A stretch of DNA of 33,385 nucleotides from Pararobbsia alpina (lineage in GTDB: Bacteria; Pseudomonadota; Gammaproteobacteria; Burkholderiales; Burkholderiaceae), in assembly GCF_902859895.1 (NCBI RefSeq), contig NZ_CADIKM010000044.1, positions 1 through 33,385 on the forward strand. The letters are read 5' to 3'. The position numbers and the translations under genes are program-made. This document shows positions 16,303 through 24,606 of the stretch, piece after piece; positions within the stretch are counted from its first letter, which is position 1; each line of letters starts with the position of its first letter. Below the pieces are notes generated by a model. The model saw only the letters and a list, made by a program, of their open reading frames with translations. It was not told the DNA's origin and ran no database searches.

Positions 16303-17574
16303 ATGATGACGATTGCCCTAATTGTCTCGACGGTCGCGGTGACGCTCATCGTCGTGCTGGTGATCGCGAACCTGACGAGCGGCGAGAAGAAGGTCGAGCA
16401 CAAGATCGAACGGCTGTACGCAAGCGACGATCCGCAGTTCACCCGCTCGATGGGACTCCTTCTGGGGCCGCCCGTCGTCGGGGGCAACCGCTTCGAGGTG
16501 CTCGTCAACGGCGACGGGATCTTTCCGTCGATGCTGGAGGGCATACGCTCGGCGCGGCGCACGATCACCTTCGAAACCTTCATTTACTGGTCCGGCGCGA
16601 TCGGCGACGAAATTGCGCGTGCGCTGTCGGACAAGGCGCGTGCGGGTATCGCGGTGCATGTGCTGCTCGACTGGGTCGGCTCGTCGAAGATGGACAAGCG
16701 CTATCTGCGGATGCTGCGCGAGGCGGGTGCGGAAGTCGTCCAGTATCACAAGCCGCACTGGACGGGTCTCGGCCGTATGAACGACCGCACGCACCGCAAG
16801 CTGCTCGTGATCGACGGATGCATCGGCTTCACGGGCGGCGTCGGTATCGCCGACGAATGGACTGGGCACGTACAGGACGAGAAGCACTGGCGCGACACGC
16901 ACTTTCGCGTCGAAGGCCCTGCGGTCGGACAGATGCAAGCGGTCTTCATGGATAACTGGGTCAAGGCAACGGGAAATGTGTTGCACGGCCCGCAGTACTT
17001 TCCGGAGATCGACGCAGCGGGTGACGGGCTCGCGCATATGTTCAGCAGCTCGCCCTCGGGCGGAAGCGACGACATGCAACTGATGTACCTCATGGCGATC
17101 ACCGCCGCGACGCATTCTATCCACTTGTCGAGCGCGTACTTCGTGCCGGACAAGCTGACGATCAACGCGATCGTCGAGGCGGCGAAGCGCGGGGTGAAGG
17201 TGCACATCATCACGCCCGGCAAGCGCATCGACACCCACACGGTGCGCGAGGCGTCGCGCGCCTGCTGGGGCGACCTGCTCGCGGCGGGCGTTGAGATGTA
17301 CGAGTATCAGCCGACGATGTTCCACTGCAAGGTGATTGTCGTAGACGAGTATCTGGTATCGGTCGGCTCGACTAACTTCGACAGCCGCTCGTTCAAGCTC
17401 AACGATGAGGCCAATCTCAATATCTACGATCGCGATTTCGCGCGCCAGCAGACGGCGATTTTCGACGGCGACGTCGCCTATGCGAAACGCATCACGCTTG
17501 ACGACTGGCGCCGCCGTCCGCTCCTCGTAAAGCTGCTGGAGCGCGCCGTCGCGCTGCTCGATGCGCAACTTTGA
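16303..17574 (+). CDS. Cardiolipin synthase-type phospholipase D family protein
   Basis: Predicted 423-residue inner-membrane enzyme joining phosphatidyl groups to form cardiolipin, or a relative. One N-terminal membrane segment (IALIVSTVAVTLIVVLVIAN) precedes two PLD domains, each with an HKD motif: His164-Lys166-Asp171 in HRKLLVIDG and His341-Lys343-Asp348 in FHCKVIVVDE. The second is followed by VGSTNFDSRSF, typical of cardiolipin synthases. ATG 16303 with CGAGG 8 nt before is preferred to GTG 16279. It has only one membrane segment where E. coli ClsA has two, so it is closer to ClsB-like proteins. A long open frame on the opposite strand is only its mirror. Confidence 0.92.
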   Translation: MMTIALIVSTVAVTLIVVLVIANLTSGEKKVEHKIERLYASDDPQFTRSMGLLLGPPVVGGNRFEVLVNGDGIFPSMLEGIRSARRTITFETFIYWSGAIGDEIARALSDKARAGIAVHVLLDWVGSSKMDKRYLRMLREAGAEVVQYHKPHWTGLGRMNDRTHRKLLVIDGCIGFTGGVGIADEWTGHVQDEKHWRDTHFRVEGPAVGQMQAVFMDNWVKATGNVLHGPQYFPEIDAAGDGLAHMFSSSPSGGSDDMQLMYLMAITAATHSIHLSSAYFVPDKLTINAIVEAAKRGVKVHIITPGKRIDTHTVREASRACWGDLLAAGVEMYEYQPTMFHCKVIVVDEYLVSVGSTNFDSRSFKLNDEANLNIYDRDFARQQTAIFDGDVAYAKRITLDDWRRRPLLVKLLERAVALLDAQL

Positions 17575-17795
17575 CGTTTTGGTCGCGAGTACGGCCGAAC
17601 AAATCGGGCTCCGCCCGCCTGTTTTTCAAAGGCAGGGGCTTAAATCCCATGAACAGTACCGTCTTCCGTCACCGGCAACGACGGGTTCCCCCCGTCGGGA
17701 CAAGGCCCATCGAGACGCCCACAGGAAGCACAATGCAGTGTGACTGTCATTGCTGCGTTTTCCTTGTCGCGCGGACGAAGCCGCTTTTCCGTTAT

Positions 17796-18167
17796 CTAGT
17801 GCGCGAGCATCGCGCCGAGATTAAGTTCGTCGGCAACTTTCTTCAATCGCTTGTCGCGCGTCCAGATGGTGATGCCGGGTTGTAGGCGCGCGGACGCCAA
17901 CAGTGACGTATCGACATATCCGATTCCACGATTGAACAAACCTTCGCGCTCGATCAGATACAACGTCTCCTCCGGTGTTGCAACTGGCGCGCGCGGCAGA
18001 TCGAGCAACGCGCCAAGCACGACGTCACGGTCACGCAGACTACCGAGCGAAATCTCGCCTATCACATATGGATGCGCCAGCACACGCTCCTCGGCAAGCA
18101 GGGTCATCAACATAGGATCAGAAACGTTGATGTGGTCAATCCAGACCGACGTGTCGACAAGAATCAT
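17796..18167 (-). CDS. vapC: VapC-type toxin (PIN-domain ribonuclease)
   Basis: Predicted 123-residue PIN-domain toxin; such toxins cut specific tRNA or rRNA sites when free of antitoxin. The acidic metal-binding set is complete: Asp5 (MILVDTSVWIDH), Glu38 (VIGEIS), Asp86 (GYVDTSLLASA) and Asp105 (WTRDKRL), so it is likely active. Its start codon overlaps the antitoxin stop (ATGA, 18164-18167), the normal coupling of the pair. It lies alone between the cardiolipin synthase gene and the polyol island. Confidence 0.92.
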   Translation of the reverse strand: MILVDTSVWIDHINVSDPMLMTLLAEERVLAHPYVIGEISLGSLRDRDVVLGALLDLPRAPVATPEETLYLIEREGLFNRGIGYVDTSLLASARLQPGITIWTRDKRLKKVADELNLGAMLAH

Positions 18168-18361
18168 TCGACGTCCTGCCGGCGACGCGGCGCCCCCTTG
18201 ATGCCCGGTTGGCTACCGCCAAGATTCGCGAGTCGTTTCGCGGCTTCACGCTGGATCAAGGCCTTTAGCGCTTCACGCACGAGTGCCGTTTTTTCCTCCA
18301 CGCCCGTATAGGCTTGAGCCTTGGCGATCAAGTCGTCATCAAGCGCAATAGTTGTACGCAT
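18164..18361 (-). CDS. vapB: VapB-type antitoxin
   Basis: Predicted 65-residue antitoxin with an N-terminal ribbon-helix-helix (MRTTIALDDDLIAKAQAYTG, then EKTALVREALKALIQRE) and a basic, flexible tail that would wrap the toxin. GGAGG sits just before ATG 18361; the longer open frame to 18424 adds a Cys-rich segment unlike the family. The pair is expected to repress itself. The AT-rich stretch just upstream (about 18377-18420) contains short CATC/GATG repeats (CATCGTTTGATGATG) that could be the operator; this is inference. Confidence 0.9.
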   Translation of the reverse strand: MRTTIALDDDLIAKAQAYTGVEEKTALVREALKALIQREAAKRLANLGGSQPGIKGAPRRRQDVE

Positions 18362-18600
18362 GGGAGCCTCCGTAAGTATGAGGCACCAACTATAGCATCG
18401 TTTGATGATGTAAAGGCGCATCACGTCGTCTCGTAGTGAGCGTGTTTTGCCGCAACATTCCGATGCAGTTACCCCAAGAACCGCGAAAACCGCCCGCGAA
18501 CACAGACCAGATAGTGCGTGCTCAGAAAATTACCTGGGGCGTCCTGGCTCCTTCCGGACTCAAGCGCGCGACAGTGGCGGACTAGGGTTAGTGGGGAATG

Positions 18601-18626
18601 GCAACCAAGGATTTGGTTGCTATATT
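18601..18626 (+). promoter_or_regulatory. Candidate operator and -10 box in front of the polyol regulator gene
   Basis: GCAACCAA (18601-18608) and TTGGTTGC (18613-18620) form a perfect 8-bp inverted repeat with a 4-bp centre. TATATT follows directly (18621-18626) and is a plausible -10 element, which would put the repeat over the -35 region. This is the geometry of a repressor site. The natural binder is the SorC-type regulator encoded 68 bp downstream, controlling itself and the polyol genes. No binding data are available. Confidence 0.5.
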
Positions 18627-18693
18627 GGCCTAACTGAAAAAAAATACACATGTAGAAAAAAATATCAGATTCGTTTTTGGACGTGGAGAAGAC

Positions 18694-19671
18694 ATGACGA
18701 AAGCCGGCACCAGGCGTGATGCCGAAGACAGTCTCGCGATCAGGGCCGCATGGTTGCACTACGCCGCGGGTATGACGCAGGCGGATGTCGCCTCGCGGCT
18801 TGGGGTGAGCAACGTCAAGGCGCATCGGCTCATCACGCGCGCCAACCAGAGTGGTGCTGTGAAGGTGTCGATCGATGGTGATGTGGCTGAATGTGTCGTG
18901 CTGGAAGCGGAAATTTCCCACCGCTACAAGCTTTCCTATTGCGAAGTGGTTCCGGAACTGCACGAGGTTGGCCTGCCCCTGCGTGCCCTTGGCTTTGCCG
19001 GAGCGCACTTTCTGCAACGCGAGATCACGGCTGGTCAAGGTGGAGTGATCGGTTTCGGGCATGGCCGCACATTGGCGGCCGTCGTGAGCGAAATGCCGCG
19101 TATGGATGCCGGCAACGTGCGTTTCGTGTCCCTATTGGGCGGGGTCACACGCAACTACACGGCGAACCCGTATGACGTGATCCACCGTCTGGCCGAAAAA
19201 ACCGGCGCGATGTCTTATGTGCTGCCACTGCCGTTTTTCGCCAATACGGCCGAAGACCGGGAGGTATTGCTGTCGCAGCGTGGCGTTCGTGAGGTGTTCG
19301 ATCTCGCAGCGCATGCGGATCTCATGATCGTCGGCATCGGCACTGCACAACCCGATGCTCAACTCGTTGCGTCGCAGATGATCGAGCCGGCGGAAATTCT
19401 CGAGGTGCGCGAAATGGGGGGCCTGGGCGAAGTGCTGGGTCACTTTTTCGATCACGCTGGAAATTCCGTCGAAACTTCGCTGGCTGCGCGCACGATGTCC
19501 CCCGATCTCGTTGACCTGAATGGGCGGCGGATCGTCGCCATAGCCGGCGGCATCGAAAAAGTCGACGCGATCCGTGCTGTTCTGAATAGCGGTCTTCTCA
19601 GCGGACTGATCACGGACGAAGCCACCGCGCTGGTGCTGAATGACAAAATCGTCAATGCGGAGGCGAAGTGA
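18694..19671 (+). CDS. eryD: SorC/DeoR-type sugar-responsive regulator, EryD-like
   Basis: Predicted 325-residue transcription regulator. The N-terminal helix-turn-helix lies in GMTQADVASRLGVSNVKAHR (about residues 26-50). The rest is a SorC sugar-phosphate-binding domain with GFGHGRTLAAVV, SLLGGVTRN, ADLMIVGIGT and the C-terminal LNGRRIVAIAGG and LSGLITDEATA. In Brucella the EryD member represses the erythritol genes and is released by erythritol. Here the gene comes first, and its stop overlaps the kinase start by one base, so it is read with the catabolic genes; in Brucella eryD follows eryABC. A palindrome and -10 box upstream suggest autoregulation. EryD is assigned by context and family. 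Confidence 0.88.
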   Translation: MTKAGTRRDAEDSLAIRAAWLHYAAGMTQADVASRLGVSNVKAHRLITRANQSGAVKVSIDGDVAECVVLEAEISHRYKLSYCEVVPELHEVGLPLRALGFAGAHFLQREITAGQGGVIGFGHGRTLAAVVSEMPRMDAGNVRFVSLLGGVTRNYTANPYDVIHRLAEKTGAMSYVLPLPFFANTAEDREVLLSQRGVREVFDLAAHADLMIVGIGTAQPDAQLVASQMIEPAEILEVREMGGLGEVLGHFFDHAGNSVETSLAARTMSPDLVDLNGRRIVAIAGGIEKVDAIRAVLNSGLLSGLITDEATALVLNDKIVNAEAK

Positions 19672-21296
19672 TGGCCAATCCGGGACGTGACGTTCTGGTC
19701 GGTATCGACGCCGGTACCTCGGTCATCAAGGCCGTGGCCTTCGATTTGGCAGGGCGACAGATCGCAGTTGCCTCCGTACCCAACCACTACACCACGAAGG
19801 CCGACGGCGCGGCCTTTCAATCGCTGGACCAAACCTGGATAGATTGCGCGCAGACGCTACGTGATCTTGGCGCGAAGGTCGAGGACCTGGCGAAGCGTAC
19901 CGCGGCGGTTGCCGTAACGGGGCAGGGCGACGGTACCTGGCTAGTCGGCGCGAAAAACCGACCCGTGAGCGACGCCTGGCTATGGCTCGACGCGCGCGCT
20001 GCGGACACTGTGCTGCGTCTGCAGGGCAGCCCGGCAAACCGCGCCCGATTCGAAGCCACCGGTACCGGGCTTGCAGCGTGCAATCAGGGAGCACAGATCG
20101 CGCATATGGCGGCTACGACGCCAGAGCTGCTCGATCGCGCCGAAGTCGCGTTGCATTGCAAGGACTGGCTGTATCTCAAGCTCACCGGAGTGCGCGCGAC
20201 GGATCCGTCGGAGGCGAGCTTCACCTATGGCAATTTTCGCACCCGGCGCTATGACGACGTGGCGATCGAGGCGCTCGGGCTGACGGCGCGCCGTGGATTG
20301 TTGCCCGAGATCGTCGACGGAACCAAGGTCACCCATTCGCTGTCGCCCGAGGCTGCGGCGGCGACCGGCCTTCTGGCGGGAACGCCGGTGTGCCTGGGGT
20401 TTGTCGACATTGTGGTGACAGCTTTGGGCGCTGGCATCCACACAGCCGGTGCAGTCGGCGCCGCGTGCTCGATCGTCGGGTCGACTGGGATGCATATGCG
20501 TGCAGTGCAGAACGCCGACGTGCATCTGAATGGCGAGGGCACGGGGTACGTCATAGCCTTGCCCATTCCAGGAATGTCGGCGCAGGTTCAGTCGAACATG
20601 GCTGCGACGCTGAACATCGACTGGGTCTTGAATCTGGCGTGCGACCTGCTCTCGGAATTCGGCACGAAGCTGTCGCCAAGTGATCGTGTCAAACGCATCG
20701 ACGAATGGTTGCAGCTTGGCCGGCCGTGCGCGCATCTTTACCACCCCTATATCTCAGATGCAGGCGAGCGCGGACCGTTCGTCGACACCAACGCGCGCGC
20801 CAGTTTCATAGGACTGACCAGCGAAAGCCGTTACCCGGATTTATTGCGTGCCGTGATCGAGGGGCTTGGGATGGCGATGCGCGACTGCTACGCGGCAATG
20901 GGCGGCGCGATGCCGGCAGAGTTGCGTCTAACCGGCGGTGCGACCCGGTCGCGCGCATCGCGGGGGGTGCTCGGTGCGGTAGTCGGCGCGCCGGTACGAA
21001 TTTCGATGCGCGAAGAGGCGGGCGCTGCCGGAGCGGCGATGATGGCTGCGGTCGCGCTTGGCGCTTATCCCGACATGCAGGCGTGCATCGCCGAGTGGGT
21101 CACTCCGCTCTTGGGACAGGTCGAGACACCCGATCCCGAGTTGATGCAGATCTACGCACAGGCATTTCCCGGATACCAGCAGGCGCGACGCGCGCTGGCA
21201 CCCGTGTGGGAGGAAATGGCACGGCAGACGAACGCCGGCCGTTATCCCGAAGTCCTTCCGTCAATCACCAGAGTCGAACGGAGGGCGGTGCAGTGA
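19671..21296 (+). CDS. eryA: FGGY-family erythritol kinase
   Basis: Predicted 541-residue cytoplasmic kinase converting erythritol to D-erythritol 1-phosphate with ATP. The N-terminal FGGY domain starts VGIDAGTSVIKAVAFD, with VTGQGDGTW and HCKDWLYLKLTG. Catalytic base Asp246 lies in GFVDIVVTALG. The C-terminal domain shows LTGGATRSRASRGVLGAVVG and AGAAGAAMMA. Length fits EryA (about 520-540). ATG 19671 overlaps the regulator's TGA, with GGAGGCG upstream. Its stop overlaps the GTG of the dehydrogenase gene that follows, giving the eryA-eryB order seen in Brucella. A xylulose- or ribulose-type specificity is possible from sequence alone, but the neighbouring EryB, EryC, EryH and EryI homologues support erythritol. 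Confidence 0.88.
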   Translation: MANPGRDVLVGIDAGTSVIKAVAFDLAGRQIAVASVPNHYTTKADGAAFQSLDQTWIDCAQTLRDLGAKVEDLAKRTAAVAVTGQGDGTWLVGAKNRPVSDAWLWLDARAADTVLRLQGSPANRARFEATGTGLAACNQGAQIAHMAATTPELLDRAEVALHCKDWLYLKLTGVRATDPSEASFTYGNFRTRRYDDVAIEALGLTARRGLLPEIVDGTKVTHSLSPEAAAATGLLAGTPVCLGFVDIVVTALGAGIHTAGAVGAACSIVGSTGMHMRAVQNADVHLNGEGTGYVIALPIPGMSAQVQSNMAATLNIDWVLNLACDLLSEFGTKLSPSDRVKRIDEWLQLGRPCAHLYHPYISDAGERGPFVDTNARASFIGLTSESRYPDLLRAVIEGLGMAMRDCYAAMGGAMPAELRLTGGATRSRASRGVLGAVVGAPVRISMREEAGAAGAAMMAAVALGAYPDMQACIAEWVTPLLGQVETPDPELMQIYAQAFPGYQQARRALAPVWEEMARQTNAGRYPEVLPSITRVERRAVQ

Positions 21297-22804
21297 GTAA
21301 CAGCGAGAGGGTCGACCTGTTCGTCATTGGCGGTGGCATTAACGGCGCGGGTATTGCACGCGACGCTGCGGGACGAGGGCTGTCGGTGATCTTGTGCGAG
21401 AAGGACGATCTCGCACAGGGGACCTCGTCGCGCTCGGGCAAGCTCGTGCACGGAGGGTTGCGTTATCTTGAGTATTACGAATTTAGACTCGTGCGTGAGG
21501 CGCTGATCGAGCGCGAAGTGCTGCTCAATGCCGCTCCGCACATCATCTGGCCCATGCGTTTCGTGCTTCCCCACAGTCCGGACGACCGCCCGGCGTGGCT
21601 CGTGCGGCTAGGCCTGTTTTTTTATGATCATCTCGGCGGGCGCAAGAAGCTGCCGGGAACGCGCAACCTCGATCTGCGGTGCAGTCCAGAAGGCGCACCG
21701 ATCAAGGATCAGTACCCCAGGGGTTTTGAATATTCGGACTGCTGGGTCGATGACGCGCGCCTCGTGGTGCTCAACGCGATGGACGCGGCGCAACGCGGTG
21801 CACAGGTTCTTACGCGCACTGCCTGCGTGTCGGCGCGGCGCGAAGCCGGTGGGTGGCGCATCGAGTTGCGCAACACGCGCAACGGTACAGATCAAGTTGT
21901 CTTCGCCCGGGCTCTGGTCAATGCCGCAGGACCCTGGGTAGCCGACATCATCGAACGCGTGGCAGGAGCTCGTTCGACCCGCAAGGTGCGGCTGGTCAAG
22001 GGCAGCCACATCGTAACCCCCAAGTTCTGGGACGGCCCTCATTCCTACCTGGTGCAGAACCACGACAAGCGGGTGATCTTCATCAATCCCTACGAAGGGG
22101 ACAAGGCGCTCATCGGTACCACCGACGTTCCTTGGGAGGGTGCACCAGAAAGCGTGGCGATCGACGAAGCAGAAATCGATTACCTACTGGCCGCGGTCAA
22201 CCGTTACTTCAAGCAACCGCTGCGGCGCGAGGACGTGGTGCAGACCTTCTCGGGTGTGCGTCCGCTTTACGACGATGGAAAAGGCAACCCATCGGCGGTG
22301 ACGCGCGACTACGTGTTCGACCTCGACACCAACGGTGGCGCGCCCCTGCTCAACGTCTTCGGCGGCAAGATCACCACCTTTCGCAAGCTGTCCGAGCACG
22401 CGATGCAGAATCTGCGGCCGACCTTTCCCGACATGGGACAAGACTGGACGGCTAGCGCGACGCTGCCCGGCGGTGAGATCGACGAGGCCGACGTGCCGCA
22501 ATTCATCGCGCGTTTGCAACGCGAATATCTTTGGCTGCCGCGCGATCTGATGCGCCATTACGCGCGGACTTACGGCGCACGCACTGCGCAAGTGATCAAC
22601 TCCGCGAACTCGCTTGCCGATCTCGGTCGACAGTTCGGACCGAATTTGTACGAAGCCGAGGTGCGCTACCTCATGGAGCATGAGTGGGCCGAAACGGCAC
22701 AGGACATTCTGACGCGACGTACCAAGCACGGTCTGCACATAAACGCAGAGCAAACGGCTGCGTTCGATGGCTGGTTCAACGGCCTCGACAGAAAATCCGC
22801 CTGA
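21293..22804 (+). CDS. eryB: FAD-dependent erythritol-phosphate dehydrogenase (GlpD family)
   Basis: Predicted 503-residue flavoprotein, GlpD-like, oxidising D-erythritol 1-phosphate to D-erythrulose 1-phosphate. The FAD-binding motif is DLFVIGGGINGAGIARDAAG at residues 9-28, followed by the GlpD signature SSRSGKLVHGGLRYLEYYEF. LVNAAGPWVADI, KGSHIVTPKFW, LIGTTDVPWEG, FSGVRPLYDD and GGKITTFRKLSE complete the family pattern. It begins with GTG 21293 inside the kinase stop (GTGA), with GGAGGGCG before it, so the two genes are coupled. It is shorter than the second GlpD-like protein further right and clearly a different subgroup. Confidence 0.88.
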   Translation: MSNSERVDLFVIGGGINGAGIARDAAGRGLSVILCEKDDLAQGTSSRSGKLVHGGLRYLEYYEFRLVREALIEREVLLNAAPHIIWPMRFVLPHSPDDRPAWLVRLGLFFYDHLGGRKKLPGTRNLDLRCSPEGAPIKDQYPRGFEYSDCWVDDARLVVLNAMDAAQRGAQVLTRTACVSARREAGGWRIELRNTRNGTDQVVFARALVNAAGPWVADIIERVAGARSTRKVRLVKGSHIVTPKFWDGPHSYLVQNHDKRVIFINPYEGDKALIGTTDVPWEGAPESVAIDEAEIDYLLAAVNRYFKQPLRREDVVQTFSGVRPLYDDGKGNPSAVTRDYVFDLDTNGGAPLLNVFGGKITTFRKLSEHAMQNLRPTFPDMGQDWTASATLPGGEIDEADVPQFIARLQREYLWLPRDLMRHYARTYGARTAQVINSANSLADLGRQFGPNLYEAEVRYLMEHEWAETAQDILTRRTKHGLHINAEQTAAFDGWFNGLDRKSA

Positions 22805-22843
22805 GCCGAGCTGCGATCGATCCATCGACTACACAAGACGACA

Positions 22844-23776
22844 ATGGCTTTTACGCTCGCACTCAACACGAATCCGCTGGTGAATCGCTTCGCCGAACCA
22901 GATGATCTCATCGACGCCATCGCGCACAAGATGAAAATCCGCGACGTGCAGCTCACGCACGAGTTCATCAACCCGTCGTGGCCCGGCGCTGTGACGCGAC
23001 GTCTTACGCGCCAGATGCGCGCGGCGATGGTACGAACTGGCGTGCGTATCACATCGGGCATGACCGGTCCCTACGGGCGACTCAACCACTTCGGTCATCC
23101 GGACGCCGACGTGCGGCGCTACTACGTCGACTGGTTCAAGACCTTTGCCGACATCACGGCCGAACTCGGTGGCCACTCGATCGGCACGCAGTTCGCGATC
23201 TTCACCTACCGCGACTACGACGATACCGGCAGGCGCGAAACGCTGATTCAGACCGCTATCGACTGCTGGGCCGAGGTCGCCGAACACGCGAAGGCCGCCG
23301 GGTTGCGATACGTGTTCTGGGAGCCGATGTCGGTTGGCCGCGAATTCGGCGAGACGATCACCGCATGCCTGGCGCTGCAAAAGCGGCTGAGCGCGGCAGA
23401 CATGGCGGTGCCGATGTGGATGATGGCCGACATCGATCACGGCGACATCACCAGCTCCAACCCAAACGACTTCGATCCCTATGCGTGGGCACGCGCAGTG
23501 CCGCGCGTGTCGCCGATCATCCACATCAAGCAGTCGCTGATGGACAAGGGTGGCCACCACCCTTTTACGGCCGAGTTCAACGCGCGCGGTCGAATCCAGC
23601 CCGGTCCGCTGATCGCGGCCCTTCACGAAGGCGGTGGACAGGACAATGAGATCTGCCTCGAGCTGTCGTTCAAGGAACGTGAACCGAAGGATCGGCAGGT
23701 CGTCGAGCAGATCGCCGAATCGGTAGCGTTCTGGGCTCCGCATTTCGACACCGGCGTTGCCGACCTGAACGTCTGA
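22844..23776 (+). CDS. eryC: EryC-type tetrulose-phosphate epimerase (TIM-barrel sugar isomerase)
   Basis: Predicted 310-residue protein of the xylose isomerase-like TIM-barrel fold. In the Brucella erythritol pathway EryC changes the C3 configuration of D-erythrulose 1-phosphate to give L-erythrulose 1-phosphate. The family is recognised from VRITSGMTGPYGRLNHFGHP, IGTQFAIFTYRDYDD, YVFWEPMSVGREFGET, WMMADIDHGDITS, HIKQSLMDKGGHHPF and GGGQDNEICLELSFKERE. The Glu, Asp and His residues in these blocks are likely metal ligands. It starts 39 bp after eryB with a weak ribosome binding site. It is the most pathway-specific marker in the cluster, which is why the erythritol assignment is favoured over general polyol use. 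Confidence 0.87.
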   Translation: MAFTLALNTNPLVNRFAEPDDLIDAIAHKMKIRDVQLTHEFINPSWPGAVTRRLTRQMRAAMVRTGVRITSGMTGPYGRLNHFGHPDADVRRYYVDWFKTFADITAELGGHSIGTQFAIFTYRDYDDTGRRETLIQTAIDCWAEVAEHAKAAGLRYVFWEPMSVGREFGETITACLALQKRLSAADMAVPMWMMADIDHGDITSSNPNDFDPYAWARAVPRVSPIIHIKQSLMDKGGHHPFTAEFNARGRIQPGPLIAALHEGGGQDNEICLELSFKEREPKDRQVVEQIAESVAFWAPHFDTGVADLNV

Positions 23777-23949
23777 GGGCGAGGCTTGATGACTGGCGGC
23801 AACTTGGCGCCGAATGGCATGACAGGCGATAAGCGCAATCGGGACCGTGGTCCCTCGTTCGCACTGACCAACGTGATACCCGTCAAGGCGGAACGATTCA
23901 GCACACCCGCATTGCATTTCCGTAGTTCAGAAGCACAGGAGGTGTACTC

Positions 23950-24606
23950 GTGAGCACGATTGCCACTTCGATGAACAGTCGGTCCCGGCGCGGCCTTCGC
24001 GCAGCAATCGCCGCAGTGATGCTGGTGATTCTGGTCGTGGCGATGGCCTTGAGTATCAAGGTCGTGAAGATCGGGTCGGACGGAGATAAGCAAGTCAAGA
24101 CTTTTGATCCCGCTGCTTACGGCGCCGCGCAGTATCCAAAAACGCAGGCGGCGGTCGAGAGCCGCGCGGTCAGCGCCGACACACTGGCTGCGGCAATCGC
24201 CAAGGATCAGGACGCCGCTGGCAAGCAGTACGGCGTGGCAGGCGGCGGCGTCGGCCCGGAAATGTCGGTCAAGTTCACCGGCATTGCGGGTAAGGAGGAT
24301 TCTGGCGTCTATACCGTCAAAGTGCTGGACGTGCCGGACTCGGTCACCATTCGCGTGCAGACCGGCCCTGCGATCAACGGCACCGATCTGCGCGATGCCA
24401 CGGGCACCATTAGCTTCGAGCAGTTCACCAACCAGATCGACTACCAGAACGCCGGATACGCGATCAACGCAGCGATGAAAAAGGCGGTCCTGTCGAAGGT
24501 GGACACCGGCAAGCTGACGGGCAAGACCATTTCGGTGGTCGGCGTCTTCCAGTTAGTCAATCCGAACGGCTGGCTCGTGACGCCGGTGAAGCTAGAAGTC
24601 AAATGA
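23950..24606 (+). CDS. DUF2291 family membrane-anchored periplasmic protein
   Basis: Predicted 218-residue protein with one N-terminal membrane anchor (AAIAAVMLVILVVAMALSIKV) and a beta-rich exported part. The family regularly lies beside ribose-type ABC importers, and its function is unknown. Visible features are the short Asn-free linker KTFDPAAYGAAQYPK, an extended central region and the end FQLVNPNGWLVTPVKLEVK. GTG 23950 follows a strong AGGAGGT (about 23937-23943). Its stop overlaps the ATG of the ATPase gene (ATGA, 24603-24606), so it belongs to the transporter transcript and may assist importer assembly or substrate delivery (inference). No lipobox Cys is present. Confidence 0.85.
   Translation: MSTIATSMNSRSRRGLRAAIAAVMLVILVVAMALSIKVVKIGSDGDKQVKTFDPAAYGAAQYPKTQAAVESRAVSADTLAAAIAKDQDAAGKQYGVAGGGVGPEMSVKFTGIAGKEDSGVYTVKVLDVPDSVTIRVQTGPAINGTDLRDATGTISFEQFTNQIDYQNAGYAINAAMKKAVLSKVDTGKLTGKTISVVGVFQLVNPNGWLVTPVKLEVK

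Noticed and set aside
16318-17568. 416-codon open frame on the minus strand opposite the cardiolipin synthase gene
   Set aside because: It mirrors a clearly real gene with two HKD motifs; the translation is Arg/Asp/His-rich without family features, as usual for antisense frames in high-GC DNA.
22829-23917. 362-codon minus-strand frame opposite the eryC gene
   Set aside because: Antisense to a well-conserved enzyme gene; composition typical of a mirror frame.
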